Shown here: positions 11,619 to 23,871 of the stretch, one piece after another
How the letters are laid out: each line of letters begins with the position of its first letter
Position numbering within the stretch: the stretch's first letter is position 1
Assembly (NCBI GenBank): GCA_015680685.1
Contig: MNCI01014439.1
Span: 609-64,608 of the forward strand
Direction of reading: 5' to 3'
Source of the DNA: Gnetum montanum
Taxonomy: Eukaryota; Streptophyta; Gnetopsida; Gnetales; Gnetaceae
Length of the DNA: 64,000 nt
Translations under genes and position numbers: made by a program
Notes under the pieces: generated by a model
The model's input: only the letters and a program-made list of their open reading frames with translations
What the model was told of the DNA's origin: nothing
Database searches by the model: none

Positions 11619-12430
11619 TAGCAAAAACTAGCATTTTAGCAAATAGCGTAACAACAGTTCTCCTTATGCATATAGCGTAGCAAAAATACGAAGGAAATAG
11701 CATAGAAAAATTAGCTTAGCATAGCAACAAAGAGATTAGCCCTAACGAAGCGATTAACATTATGCCATGACAAAACACATGTTAAACTATCATATCACAC
11801 AAGGCCAAGACCCTCCTAAGGTTCCTACACTATGCTGTTTTCATGCCAGGTAGATCAAATCATCTAAGCCTCTACAGTAATGATAGCCACAGCAATGGTG
11901 GTCTAGGAAACATTGCATGCAACCTTAGCATAGCGTATGTACATCCGTTGCAGTCGAAATGGAAACAGTGATGGTGTAATGACCAAAACAAGGACAACAC
12001 GATGGAAAAAAATGCACACAGCTAAAGTAAAATCATAGAAACAAAAGCAAGAAAAAACAAAAATAATGACAGAGGCATGAAAAAAATAGAGGAAGCACAA
12101 TAGTCTACTAGGTCAACGGTGTCTCCTATTGCACCACGATATGCATCTACATCACGCACCCTAGGGTTTCCTTTACTTCATTGACCTTAGCGAGTGCCAG
12201 GTGCTTGCATTATTTCTTGGGAGTCATCATATTGCTTGCCAAATATTTCCTCTTTAATGTGCCAAAATCACCTTGCTCTCTATCGCTATAATTTCTCTAC
12301 ACTCCGAAATCGCTCTGTGCTCCAAATGTGGGCTCTGTGCTATTATAGTGAAAATGACGAGTTTACAAGGGCTTAATCCCTATTTATAGCTGCAATGGTA
12401 AAAGGTGAAACTTGTCATTCTCTCTCCTAG
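11619..12430 (-). pseudogene. 5' remnant of the antisense passenger gene (element B)
   Basis: The minus strand matches element C 57600-58430: promoter, first exon and part of intron 1. The exon 1 frame (about 12215-12100, minus) reads LALAKVNEVKETLGCVM, which aligns with LVLAKFKEVNEALGHMT of C exon 1, and then carries stops. A TATA box at 12381-12388 (minus) lies where C has CATAAATATGG. Intron sequence with GCATAGC-type motifs follows to 11640. The rest of the gene is missing. The gene therefore belongs to the element family and its promoter is retained in a third copy. Confidence 0.7.
12381..12388 (-). promoter_or_regulatory. TATA box of antisense gene remnant in B
   Basis: TATAAATA on the minus strand, in the sequence aligning with the promoters at 57649-57657 and 30814-30821. 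Confidence 0.5.
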
Positions 12431-12559
12431 TTTAATACGGGATATGCCATGTAGCGTAGAATGCCCACCATGACATGGTAGCACTATTCACATTAAAATA
12501 GGTGAGCCTAGGCAAAGAGCCTTGACATGCTTCAAACTAGCCGTTCGCCTTCACAAAAA

Positions 12560-13000
12560 AAAATCTCCCTAGATGGTCCAAAAAGACCTTAAACTAGCAA
12601 TCCTAATGCATAATCTTAATCTAATTAGCATTCTGAAAAGACCTTAAAGTAGTAATCCTAGCATAGTTTCCATCTAGTTAGCGGTCCAAAAAGACCTTAA
12701 ACTAGCAATCCTAGCGTAGTTTCAATCTAATTAGTGGTTCGAAAAGACCTTAAACTAGCAGTTTCACATCTTTACATTAGCAGTTTTGCACTCTTTTATA
12801 ACTTCCTATTCTTTATACTAGCGGTTTTGCATTTTTATGTCTAGGCAGTCCGTAACGACCTTAAACTAATACTTTAACCTATTGACAATTCACAAAGACA
12901 TTTACACTAGCAACTACTACATTCTTACATAAGTAGTTTTGCACTTTTACTTCCAGGTGGTCCACCACGACATTAAACTGGTTAACCTTAAGCTTTTTAT
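12560..13000 (-). repeat. array 2 of element B
   Basis: About ten degenerate units of the type GGTCCAAAAAGACCTTAAAC followed by TAGCAATCCTAGCGTAG. It lies between the antisense gene promoter and pol, the same place as in C (56975-57455). The GGTC/GACC arms are visible in several units. Confidence 0.8.
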
Positions 13001-13139
13001 CACATTTTACATTTATCTCGATTATTCACATTTCATTGATACTTTGCAAATTTACACTATGCACAGTTGCTACAAACATGTAACTCTTAATTAGAATTTC
13101 ATCTCATTTTTGGTAGGTTTGGCAAGAATGGATATCCAT

Positions 13140-16100
13140 CGTGATCTTTCCTCAATTTTAGCTTTAGCAGGTCCACATGGCAAACTCATGTGACAACTGA
13201 ACCTAGAACTAATAGACTAGGGATCACCCATAGTTAGCACCGTAGCGTCCTTAGAAGCATCCCCAGACTAGCCTAAGCATCTAGCCCAAACCCTAGATTT
13301 AGAGGCTAGGGATGTAACTGAGGATCCTCTCATCAAAACGCCTATGACCACATCCAGGGGGGAAATAAAAATGTTGAAACTTAGTTCCCTCCTAGATTTG
13401 TAGATTCAGAAAGATGTAGCCAAATTTTTGCAAGATAACATTGAAGTATTTTCATGGTCATACAGCGATATGCTGGGTTTATATCTGAGGCTGATATAGC
13501 ACGACATCATCTTAGACTCATGCATGAAAGTGGTGAAGTAGAAGGCTCGTAAGGTTAAACCAGAGATCGCACTGGCCGTACGGGATGAAATCACCAAGCT
13601 ATACCAGGATGGTTTCATCCGAGAAGTTGATTACTCGGAATGGGTATCCAACATTGTTATAGTTTCTAAGAAAATGGGAGGAATAAAAATCTATATAGAC
13701 TTCTAGGATCTAAACAAGGCAACGATCAAAGATGATTTCCCAATTCCAAGCATTGATCAACTCATTGACACTATAGCTGGTCATACTCTATTATCCTTCA
13801 TGGATGGTTTCTCCAGCTACAACCAAATTTGCATTAACCAAAAGCATTAGTTAACAAAAACCTTCATGTCCCCATGGGGCACCTTTTGTTATACTATGAT
13901 GCCTTTTGGGCTTAAGAATGTCGGAGCAACCTAACAGTGAGCCATGACTTACATCTTTAGCAACTACATCTTAGAAACGCTAGACGACTACGTGGATGAC
14001 ATAGCAGTAAAATCTAAAGAAGCCACCGATCATCCCAATGATTTAGGTGTAGTCCTCAAGTGTTTTCAAATGCATGATTTATGCCTCAATCCTAAAAAGT
14101 GTGTCTTTGGGGTGAGAATTGGATGCATGTTAGGGTTTGTAGTATCAGAGGTTGGAATATGAGTGGATCCTGACAAAGTCAAGGCCATTGTTAACCTAGT
14201 ACCAGCTATAAACCTTAAGGAATTATGTAGGTTATAAGGTAGAGTACAATTCATCAGAAGGTTTATAACAAAATTGACCAACAAGTTACACCCCATGGAA
14301 CATCTACTCAAGAAAATGGACACCACAATTCCAACAAGCCTTCAATGATCTGAAGAAAGACCTCTTGCACCTCCCAACTATTTACCCATCACATAGGGAT
14401 AAGCATTTCTTCATCTACCTTACCACCTCAAACACATCTATCATGACACTGTTATGTCAAAAATGGGATGAACGTTCTGAGATACTAGTGTACTACCTTA
14501 GTCATACACTGATAGCATATGAGGTGAAATATAATGAGTTGGAGAGAAACTTCCTTGCATTAGTGTTTGCATTAAAAAAGTGGATACACTATTTGTTTCA
14601 TAGAAAAATCAACATCATTTACAAAAGCAACATACTCTGAGCTATCACAAACAACCTATACAAAAGTAATAGGATAGCCCAGTGGAAAGCAATAATAGTG
14701 AAATTCGATTTGCATTATGTGAGCCAATCATCAACGAAAGGTCAAGCCATAGCAATGCAACTTACGACCTCACCCGTCGACGATCAGGTGATCATAGATC
14801 CCAAATTTCCTGACAAGCACGTTAGTGCTATCAACACTGTCCCATCGCATCATGAGGCTACTTTTCATTTTGACGGCACCTCGACTGCGCAAGGGGGTAG
14901 TGCAGTTTCTGTCATTTCGTTACCCTATGGGGAAATGCATCTATTAGCTTATATTTTTGTGTTCCCTTGTACAAAAAACACGGTAGAGTATGAGGGACTA
15001 CTCAAGGGCCTCTTAGCTGTCCAAACACTAAACATACAACACTTGGTGATTCATGGAGATTCACAACTAGTTGTGATTCAAATCACTGAGGTGTACATTT
15101 GCAAAGCTACACATCTGCAATCCTACTATGACCTAGCAAAAAAATTTCTTATAGTTTGCAACTACGGACATGCAATACCTACCACGCAATGAGAACACCA
15201 TAGCAGACGCCTTAGCCACCCTAGCATTAAATATCCCATCACACCTATTCGTGAATTTGCCAACCTTGATTACTGAGTGTACTCAGCCTATCACTCAGGT
15301 GGAACATGTAGCCTCTATTAGTGCTGCAGATACCCAGGAGTGGTACACCAACATTAAAACCTACCTACAACATGGCGAGGCCCTAAGTAGATTGACATCT
15401 ATCCAGAGAGATGTGATTCGCAAGTGTGCTCAGCAATATGTGCCCATGGGAGACAATGCCCTGTGCAAACACTCCTATGATGGGATATTGCTAGTATGCG
15501 TAAATGAGGAGCAAGTGTAGAAGGTAATTATTGAAGTACATGAGGGACTATGTGGTGGACACATAGCCCCTAGGGCTACAGCTGCAAAAATCATACACCT
15601 AGGGTACTACTGGCCTCACATGGAGCATGATTTCTTAGCGAAAGTCAAGATGTGTGATACGTTCCAATGATACACAAATCTCATACATGTTTCACCTACA
15701 GAGCTGCATCTAACACAGATTACATGGCCTTTCCAGTGATGGGGACTAGACCTCATAGAACCTATCATGCCTACGAAAATTAGACATCTAGGGTACTACT
15801 AGCCTAACATGGAGCATGATTTCCTAGCCAAAGTCAAGATGTGGGATATGTTCCAATGATAAGCAAATCTCATACATGTTTCACCTACAAAGCTGCATCC
15901 AACACAGATTACATGGCCTTTCCAATCATGGGGACTAGACCTCATAGAACCTATCATGCCCAAGTCCTCCATAGGGCATCGCTTCACCATCAGCACCACC
16001 GAGTATTTTACTAAGTGGGTGGAAGCTATCCCCTTCAGGAAGACTACATCTAAGCAGGTTTGCCATCGTGAAAAGGTTTGGGCTTCCCATGACTATTATG

Positions 16101-16754
16101 ACTGACAACAGGCCATATTTTAGTAGTACAGAAACCTAAACCTTCTGCAGCAATCTTGGCATCAGATAATCATTCTCCTCGTCATATTACCTATAAGTGA
16201 ATGGATAGGCAAAGGCTACAAATAAGTCCATCATCAACCTGCTAAAGAGGATGCTTAATAATAGCAAAAGGCAATGGCATGAGCAAATCCTCTATGTGCT
16301 ATGGGCTTATAGGATGACATGTAAGACTACAACAGGTAAGACACCTTATAGTCTTGTTTATGGATCTGAAGCTATGTTACCTCTCGAGTTGTAGGTACCA
16401 TCACTCTAGATGATCCTCTCTAATTTTGTGAGTAAAGCCCAGAACAACGAGTCGAGGATCATTGATCTCAACTCAATAGATGAGGAGCATGCACAAACAC
16501 TGGGTCATAGAGAGCATTACTAGAACAAGCAACGACAAAAACATCATGCAAACTCGCATCAATGGCCAATACAGAAGGGAGACCTCATTCTCAAGGCTAT
16601 CTATAAGCATATAAACAAATTCTTAGCAAACTGGGAAACTCCATATATGGTCACAAAAGCCTTTGAGAATGGGGCCTTCAAGATGGTAGACATGGACAAC
16701 AACAAGTTCAAAAATCTAGTGAATCACTCATACCTCAAGCCATACTACATCTAA
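13140..16754 (+). pseudogene. pol of element B: RT, RNase H, second RNase H, integrase
   Basis: This is a complete but dead Tat-type pol. Order: pre-RT spacer (13140-13560); RT with HTLLSFMDGFSSYNQI and the catalytic block DDYVDDIAVKS (13985-14020); RNase H (14365-14640, FFIYLTTSNTSIMTLL); then the additional RNase H (14860-15220) with FHFDGTSTA, ENTIADALATLAL and the Glu-containing NTVEYEGLLKGL. The integrase zinc-binding region is at 15535-15700 and the catalytic part at 15990-16260. The C-terminal tail ends at TAA 16752-16754 with NHSYLKPYYI. Many stops and frameshifts are present, and a 189-bp tandem duplication lies inside the integrase. Two different RNase H domains in one pol are the hallmark of the Tat lineage. 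Confidence 0.85.
15592..15969 (+). repeat. 189-bp tandem duplication inside integrase
   Basis: The block beginning AGGGTACTACTGGCCT at 15601 recurs at 15790 as AGGGTACTACTAGCCT, offset 189 bp (63 codons). It contains the zinc-binding region and the start of the catalytic core. The copies differ at a few positions. Confidence 0.85.
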
Positions 16755-16756
16755 GG

Positions 16757-17150
16757 CATGAACACGGTAAGCACGTCCACTACGATGTAAAACTGGAAAG
16801 GTGAGCAAACGTCTACTACAACGTTAAATTGGCAAAGCTTCACAGACAGTCCACTATGACTATAAACTAGCATAGACAGTATACTATGACTATAAACTAG
16901 CACAGACATCCTGCTATGACTATAAACTAGCAAAGATGGTCTTCTAGGATTAAACTAGCTCATCCACCATTCGCTATGATGATAAACTAGCACATATGGT
17001 CTGCTGGGATCTTAAACCAGTACAACGACCATCTGCTATGATGTGCAATTGGCACATGTGGTCTGCTGGGACCTTACACTAGTACAGTGGTCTACTAAGA
17101 CCTTAAACCAGCACAACATGGTCTACTAGGACCTTAAACTGGGCTCGCAG
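16757..17150 (-). repeat. array 3 of element B
   Basis: Units like TATGACTATAAACTAGCACAGACAG and GGTCTGCTGGGATCTTAAAC repeat about twelve times directly after the pol stop. This is the same place as array 3 in A (26490-27060) and C (53035-53350). Confidence 0.8.
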
Positions 17151-17199
17151 CATGTCCCTAGCATGCATCTACAATAGTACACAACAAGTGAGTGTGCAC

Positions 17200-18350
17200 A
17201 ATGCCAACACGGGGTGGGATGTTGCAGTTCCAAAATGTAGTTCACGATGCCATGGAAACATCCTTTGGAACATATGCAATGCCACCACTCTTGGCATATT
17301 TTTTATCCTCTGGAGATGTCATACAACATCATGCTAACCCTTGGGACCTACTGCTGGCACAGCTCATCACCCTAGTAGTAGCTTCCCTAGTTAGTGCCTG
17401 CCACTGGAGTTCCACCAGTATTGTAGCCCAACCACAATATTGTTAACCTCTAGTCCCTGATAGCATCAAAGCTCAAGTGATGTTTAGCTGATGAGGTAGC
17501 CAATCTCATAGATGAACTGAGAATGCATGCCTTCAGTAGGGATTCCTGATCATCCACACTTACAGGAACTTCTAGCCTCATCGATGCTAGCTCCTCCATG
17601 CTGATGCTGCCAAGGCCGTTGTTGGCCTTCCAAGTTTGTATATTATACACCAGAAAAGATGTCTAGAGCTTCAACAACATCTTCAATAAGAAAGACCTTT
17701 GCCTTCATTTTTCATCATGGTTGCTTCTCTTGGTTTACTCTCTGTTATGTTTGGTGCATACTAGAGGGGCATCGATCGATTGAAGATGCATTTCACCACA
17801 GCAAAAAATGCTACAGCATTACAAGATGTGTTTCTTGATTAGCTTAGCTACTTTAGAGTGCACATATTTTCCTTGTCCCCTTAAGCTCCCTATACCCTAC
17901 TCTTTGCACCTACTATTCCCCTCTCTCTTCCCTCTTTTACAAGTTTTTCCCGATGCCTGTCAAGTCCTCCCATTTTCCTAATTGCAAAGTCAATGACGTG
18001 CGTAACACAGCTTGCTACATGGGAAGCATCTGTAGGAAGGTCAAAGCCTTAAGTGGATGTAACACAATTCATCTTGGGAAAGATGCACCTTTCCTACAAC
18101 AAGGTTTTTTGCAAATATAAATTCCAAAATAGCAAAAGGCAAAATCGTAAAAGAGTGAAAGCTCACGTGCGCACACAAAAAAAATGTACCTAAAACAAAT
18201 GGCGTGTAGGTTGTTTCGCAATCACTATCTCCAAGCACTTCAACAAGAGGTTGAAGGTTAGAAAAAGCAAAGATGACCATGAAAACAACTCCCTCACAAG
18301 AACTCCAATGAGGGATTCTGCTAAGTTTCATCTTTATCATTTTCTTGAAC
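17200..18350 (-). pseudogene. second antisense ORF (AS2) remnant, element B
   Basis: The minus strand shares coding-like blocks with C 51880-52700 (plus). One block (18330-18190) reads KLSRIPHWSSCEGVVFMVIF then ETTYTPFVLGT; C has RVPHRSSHERVVLVFMFTFT and EMAYMPFALGT. A second block (17640-17470) reads SISMEELAS and LLKACILSSSMRLATS; C has SVSVEELAS and PKACILSSSMGSAT. Conservation in frame at two places, with less conserved sequence between, suggests a spliced gene antisense to the element between array 3 and the PPT. No function recognised. Element A shows no clear homologue. Confidence 0.5.
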
Positions 18351-18500
18351 CTCCTTCCTCCCTGCTTAACCAAAGCAACACTCTTAAGCATAGCTAAGCA
18401 ACATCTCGACAAACATCGAATAACATTGTTAGAATTTTGTCTTCTGTGGTGTTTCATTTTCTTTGTCAATGTCTCTCAGGTCCATCCTCTAGGCATTAAC

Positions 18501-18513
18501 AAAGAGGGGCCAA
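18501..18513 (+). other. polypurine tract of element B
   Basis: AAAGAGGGGCCAA lies immediately before the LTR start TGAAACA at 18514. The same tract precedes the 3' LTRs of A (25449-25461) and C (51668-51680) on the minus strand. It primes plus-strand DNA synthesis. Confidence 0.85.
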
Positions 18514-20356
18514 TGAAACACACTAAATTTTCAAGGCATTCTTGTTTCACCAAGTCCTTGGAATTCGGGTAGCATCATGGAAGTTCTTTATGAGATGGAT
18601 GCTATAAGTTTAGGCTTGTCCAGTTCAGAAAATTTTCTACTTCTAGTGTTGATAGGCCTAATGGAATCTTTGGCCTACCCACCTAGGTAGTTCATTCTGT
18701 TGATAGTCTACTCAGAAGCAATGTGTGGGGTTGTCGTCGGTGCTTAGGCTACACAAAATATTTCGGCAAGCTTTCTAGTCAAGAATTTTGCTACGCTACG
18801 CTACCCTATGTAGCATAGCAAGCCTCAAAAGACAATTGTGAGACAAAGTGCTATGCTACGCTACGCTATGTAACATAGCACAATGTAGAAAAAGCAAGGC
18901 AAAAAGGGCCAACCCACTTAGTAATTTCAATTGCACTAAGAAAGCACTTCCGACCTTTCAAAACCAGTTGCTTCACTTAACTTCAAGTCCTTCAACAAAG
19001 CTCCTCTTAATAGAAAAGAAACAGATCAAGAAAACAATAGGCTATGTTGGTTGCTATGCTATGGTACGCTACGTAGCATAACACAACATATCGATGATGC
19101 AAGAATGACAAAGGATGTCTCAGGATGTAGAATCAGCAAGTTCGCAAGCTTCACATCGCACAAGAGAAAATGTTGCAAATTTTCAACATGATCTTTAGGC
19201 AAACGTTCATAGTGAAAATCATAGTTAATGTCAACTACTATGCTATGTAGCGTAGCATAGTGTAGAAAACATGCAAAGCTAGCCAAAACATTTCATAGGC
19301 TTCCAGCACTTGCAATTAGCTCCAACATAGATTTCTTCCATGAACTGGTGGCTAGGCTATGCTATGCTACATAGCGTAGCAAGTAGCTACGCTATGCCTA
19401 ACATGCTACACTCCTCAACGTAGCACAACATGGCAAGCGGTTGGGCATAGTGTAGCATAGCAAGTAGCTACACTATGATAACATGACTATGCTCCACAGC
19501 GTAGCACAATGTAGCAGGAGGCTATGCTAAATAGGTGCACTTCACTCCTTATCTACATTGATGGCACACCTAATCCCAATGTCTCCAGTTCTAACAACGT
19601 AATTGCAGTGTAGCAGGCTCATCAATCAGCTTTACATGTCCATGCAGCATGGACATGTTAACATCTAATAGGTCCAGGACACGTGGCATCAAAATCACAT
19701 CTTTCATGTGTTCCTAGCCCTATAAATATCCTGATGAGCAATGCTCGAAGAGTTGGCAATTTTGAGCAACTTTGCACACAATTGGCAATTCCAAGCATTG
19801 TTGGCACTTGTTGTTGGCATTTTTTGTTGGAAAATCAATTAAATAAAAATCTTTTAGCAAATCAGTTGGTGTTCCCATTTTTCATCCTGTTAGCTCCTTT
19901 CCATTTCCTATATAGCATTTTGCATTATTAGCTCGTGAATCCGCATTCAAGCGTACAGTTCTCTTGCTTTGAACGCCTTTGGTTACCTTTGGGATCCCTG
20001 TGCCTCCCAAGCATCATGCAACCAATTGTATCCACTCCAATACAAGAAAGCCATGGCCTTAAAAGCGGTGCATTTTTTAACCTTGGTTTTCTTTGTTCTC
20101 CTATTTATCATTACATTTTACATCATCTTTGTTCCTCACATATAATAATCGATATTTTATGCTACAAACGTTGTTTTCACATTACACATTTGCAAAAGGT
20201 TTAGTGACACCGATTAAGTCCTTGTCTCATCGACCAAACCATTCAAGGCATCCCATTTCTATTTTATCCAGCATGGCCCTCGCACGAATACGGGGTTAAG
20301 ACTATCATGACCTACGATCTTTCAATGTTTTCCAGCAATCAACATTTTCAGTCACA
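18514..20356 (+). mobile_element. 3' LTR of element B
   Basis: The LTR starts TGAAACAC after the PPT and ends CAGTCACA at 20356, the complement of the TGT... end of the other LTRs. The TATA box is at 19721-19728. A dense cluster of palindromic GCTACGCTATG / CATAGCGTAGC motifs fills 18790-19530. The five bases after the LTR are ACAAG; no matching copy is found beyond the inverted LTR of fragment D, so the original 5' edge is lost or rearranged. Confidence 0.8.
19721..19728 (+). promoter_or_regulatory. TATA box of LTR B
   Basis: TATAAATA in the context CCCTATAAATATCC, aligning with the TATA boxes of the other LTRs. Confidence 0.6.
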
Positions 20357-20504
20357 ACAAGCTTAACTTTCCTCCTTTTTGTTCATGTCTAAAAAGTGAG
20401 AGAAGTGCTTTTGTAGCTTATGTATATTATGATAAAGACTAATATTGTGATGAAGACTAGACCATTTTGTTAAGTTTTGGACATTACCAAAAAGGGGAAT
20501 ATTT

Positions 20505-22192
20505 TTGACCTTTTGGTATGTCAAAACTTAAGAAAAATGGATAACAAGATTTGTTGTAGGGAAAGAACTTGAATGAATATAAAAGTAGAAGAAAGACATC
20601 ATCATGATCTCAAGGAAGCATAAGGGAGTTCAAAGAGCATGGACAAGGAATGAAGACTTCAAAGTTCATCTTTGATGATTAAAGAGAAGCCTCAAGTACT
20701 AACAAACTTATGGTAGACATCTCCCATCAAATGAAGACATCTGTTAGCAAAAATAGACATCTTGTCTAAAGATAAGAAGAATCAATGTAGATGTCTTGCA
20801 AAAATATTAGACATCTACTATCAAGCAAAGAAATCTCCAATAAATAGTAGATGTCTTAGCTAAGTTGAAGGATTCTTAGAAGAACACATCTTTGAAAAAT
20901 AGCAGACATCATTTTGATGAGAAAAACATCTTCATGAATATGTCTTCACAAAGACATCTTTCCTATGGAGAAGTTGTCTTTCCAAAATGAAGGTTTTAAG
21001 CAAAAAGACATCTTAGTCTTGAAATGTGTAAGCTAAGGATCATTGAATATAGAAATAAGGATGAATAACTTTCCCAAATAAAAATTCTTTGAAGGAAAGT
21101 ACACACCAAAATTAACATGGTTTTCCAACTTGGGTAGTCCACACTCAAAGGGTAGTTCGCAATCACACCTCCAGACATTATTGCTCTCAAATTTGGTTTG
21201 AAGGATACGACATCCTATATAAGTTCTAAGATTTGCAATGGAGTTATTAGATGCTACAAATCCACTCAATCCAACAAAATCATGATAGGCTTAGAAAGTG
21301 CTTTCTAGGATCCCACAACCTTTACAACTTTAGCTCTACTCTAGAGTGTTGTCACACTATACCAACACTTAATCCCACAGGATCCTAACAAGCTCAAGTA
21401 AGATGCCTTTCCACAAGAAGCACATCAACCTCATAGGGCAATAATAGAAAACAAAAATCATAAGGAAAGAATGCAACTAGGTTTGCTAATCCTTTTACTT
21501 TGAAGTACAACTCATTTTGACCAATTACAATAGAAAAACGATTGTATAATGAGGAAAAAAAATGATTAGCTGATGAATACAATGAAAGTACATAAATTCT
21601 TGAACATTTTTCTAATGAGAATGAAGTCTTATTATAGCTAATATGCTTTCAAAATCACCATGAAATTCATGCAATGGCTATTTAATAGTCACTAGAGACA
21701 TCTTCTCCGAGACTAAGATTTTTTTGGGCAATGGACCTTTATTCTAGCAAGATGTCTTCTCCAAGACTAAGACATCTTTCCACATTTGAACTTCATTTTG
21801 GAAAGATGTCTTCTTCTCATGAAAGATGTCTTTCTAGAAAGACATCTACTATTTTCCAAAGATGTCTTCTAATGTGCTACCTTCAACTCTACCAAGATGT
21901 CTTCTTTTCCGTTGAGATATCTTCACTTAATGGTAGATATCTATTATTTCTACAAGAAATATTTTCTAAAAATAATACTTAATGCTAAGGCTTCTAGGCT
22001 TTGGATTCTCTAATCCTTGTCCATGTTCTTGAACTTCCATATGCCTTCTTGTCTTAATCCAAGTCCTACAAAAACAACCACACAAACACACAAACATCCC
22101 TGTGCTCCATTTTTCTGAACATTTTGACATTGAAATATCAACATGTGTTCCATTTTTCTGAACATTTTGACATTGAAATGTCAAAAATCTCC
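20505..22192. mobile_element. two Copia-type LTR pieces as an inverted pair (foldback)
   Basis: A plus-oriented piece (about 20505-21010) and a minus-oriented, longer piece (22192 down to about 21020) start with similar sequence: a purine-rich tract (AAAAAGGGGAATAT and AAAAGGGGGAGAT), then TTTTGAC..., then AAGAAAAATGG. Both contain GTTCAAAGAGCATGGACAAGG or its match and a run of AGACATCT repeats, so together they form a long imperfect hairpin. The minus piece also aligns with 46530-47150. The AGGGGGAGA tract before the LTR is typical of plant Copia (Tork/SIRE-like) elements. No coding remnant lies inside. Confidence 0.65.
20690..21960. repeat. AGACATCT / AGATGTCT minisatellite arms
   Basis: AGACATCT and close variants recur many times in 20700-21010; the complement AGATGTCT recurs in 21690-21960. 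The two clusters sit on opposite arms of the Copia hairpin. Confidence 0.7.
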
Positions 22193-22744
22193 CCCTTTTG
22201 GTGATGTTCAAAAATTAAGAAAATGGGTTAGTAGACATGAAGATATCCAAATATATCCATAACTATACTCTCCCCCTTTTTGAACATCATAAAAAAGGAT
22301 AAAGCACATAAACTTAGCTCTTAAAAACCAATAAAAATATTAAGACATAAATTCCTATGATAGTCAAGGGCTAGGATAAAGCATTGAGGTTCAAGGTTAC
22401 TTGGTAAAACATGGAAAATAATGAAATGATGCAAATGCAAAAGTAAAGATTGAAAGAACACCATACAAAGATATCAAAGGAAATAGCATCATCTATTCAT
22501 AATTCTTCTACAAATTTCAGAACAATCATCTGTCTAGTATCACATCAATCATATATGTGAAAAGTCTCAAAAATCACAAAAAATTCTTCCCTTTGCAATA
22601 GGAAAAGAACATGAAAACTCCAAAATTTCTCAATCATAGCTATACCATTATCACAAAATATATCCATGGCAACACAATATTTATACTCATCTTTTAAAAG
22701 ATATATCATTTTTCAGATAGACAAATTGCAAAGGTATCTGTTAG
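22193..22744. other. AT-rich stretch next to Copia LTR, no gene
   Basis: Contains a second purine-rich tract on the minus strand (near 22270-22290) in the same TGTTCAAAAAGGGGGAGA context, as expected just upstream of a Copia 3' LTR. Otherwise nothing recognisable. Confidence 0.4.
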
Positions 22745-23871
22745 CGACCATTTGGGACACGACCGCCAAAGAGTGTCCTTGAATAGGGTTTAGGTGCCTG
22801 CTAGTCTCTGGCAACACCAAGGCCCATATACCTGCAAATAAACTCAGTAGTAAATGTGAGTATGTGTGTGTGCTGTTGCAGCATGCGGTTGTGTGAAATG
22901 AAACGATTGCGTTGTGTGTAAACTACAAATGACTTACTTTAAAGAGATTCAGCCAACTTTGTCAAGTACTGTGAGTTGTTGAAAGTTTCCTATTTTGTTC
23001 AACTGCCTAGTCTATGCGGTCCTTATAATACCTACTTGTAACAAATAAAATTTTGCAAAAAAATTTGAGCACAACTCCGCAAATCTACTCCTAATTTTCC
23101 CCAGAGAAAGAGATAGTTCCACAAGAAAACTAGAAATAGAGCAAGATTCGATGGAAATAGACAAAAAAGGAAGTAGATTTGTGTGGACCTCAAATATTTA
23201 AACAAGGTAAAATGACACGAGTAAACACTTCGCAATAAATCTATTCCAAATTCAATATCTACGAATTGTTCAAAATTCCAAGGCTCAAACAAGAAATTTC
23301 TTCAAGATAATCTTACTATTCTACCAAAAACTGCTACGTAAACTACCACGTACGATACTCTATTTTGGCTAGATAATAGATGTCAACGATTTCATTCAAC
23401 AGAACCTTCAAAAGACTTGACAATTTCTGATCGAAATACCACAGAAATTCACTTTAAAGATAAAAAGAAGCTATTCTGGTCCCATCAAAATACCAAANGA
23501 TACCATCTAAACCACTAGCTAAAAAATTTAAACAAAATAAAAATTAAAATACATAACTCACAGGACCATGTCAAAGAGGCTGAAATCTTTTCTTTAGCAA
23601 GCCATCTCACAAGCAATCTTCTTTATAAATCTTCTTTACAAATGCTCTTCTCAAGTCCCAAAGTGTGTCTTCAAGTGAGAGCCTAAGTGCTAGCTAGTAG
23701 CCTTCCAAAGTGTGATGTATCAAGTGTCTTTTCCAGAAGTCCTCACCCTTTTTTTTATCCCCCCCTTTGAAGGCCTTTTATAGGTTTCAAAGGTAGTTAC
23801 AAATTCAAAAATATCTTACCTAACTTCTCTCCCAAGTGACTTGCCCAACAAGTTAGGGAGTATTAACTTAG
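22745..23871 (-). repeat. H arm, minus copy, left part
   Basis: Inverted homologue of 2940-4285; see that entry. It continues after element A at 41812. The last five bases, 23867-23871 (CTTAG), are the target duplication of A. A TATA-like motif lies at 23777-23784 (minus). A single N at 23499 breaks the sequence AAAAT-CCAAA-GATACC. Confidence 0.75.
23867..23871. repeat. target site duplication CTTAG, left
   Basis: CTTAG directly precedes the LTR end TGTAAC at 23872. The identical CTTAG follows the right LTR at 41807-41811. This defines the insertion of element A into the H arm. Confidence 0.9.

Noticed and set aside
18041-18469. Minus ORF of 142 codons as an intact gene
   Set aside because: Only its central part is conserved with C; the ends run into the PPT region and likely introns, so it is listed as part of the AS2 remnant.
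7112-20356. LTR D and LTR B as the two LTRs of one intact element
   Set aside because: They are in inverted orientation and the bases beyond them do not form a target duplication.
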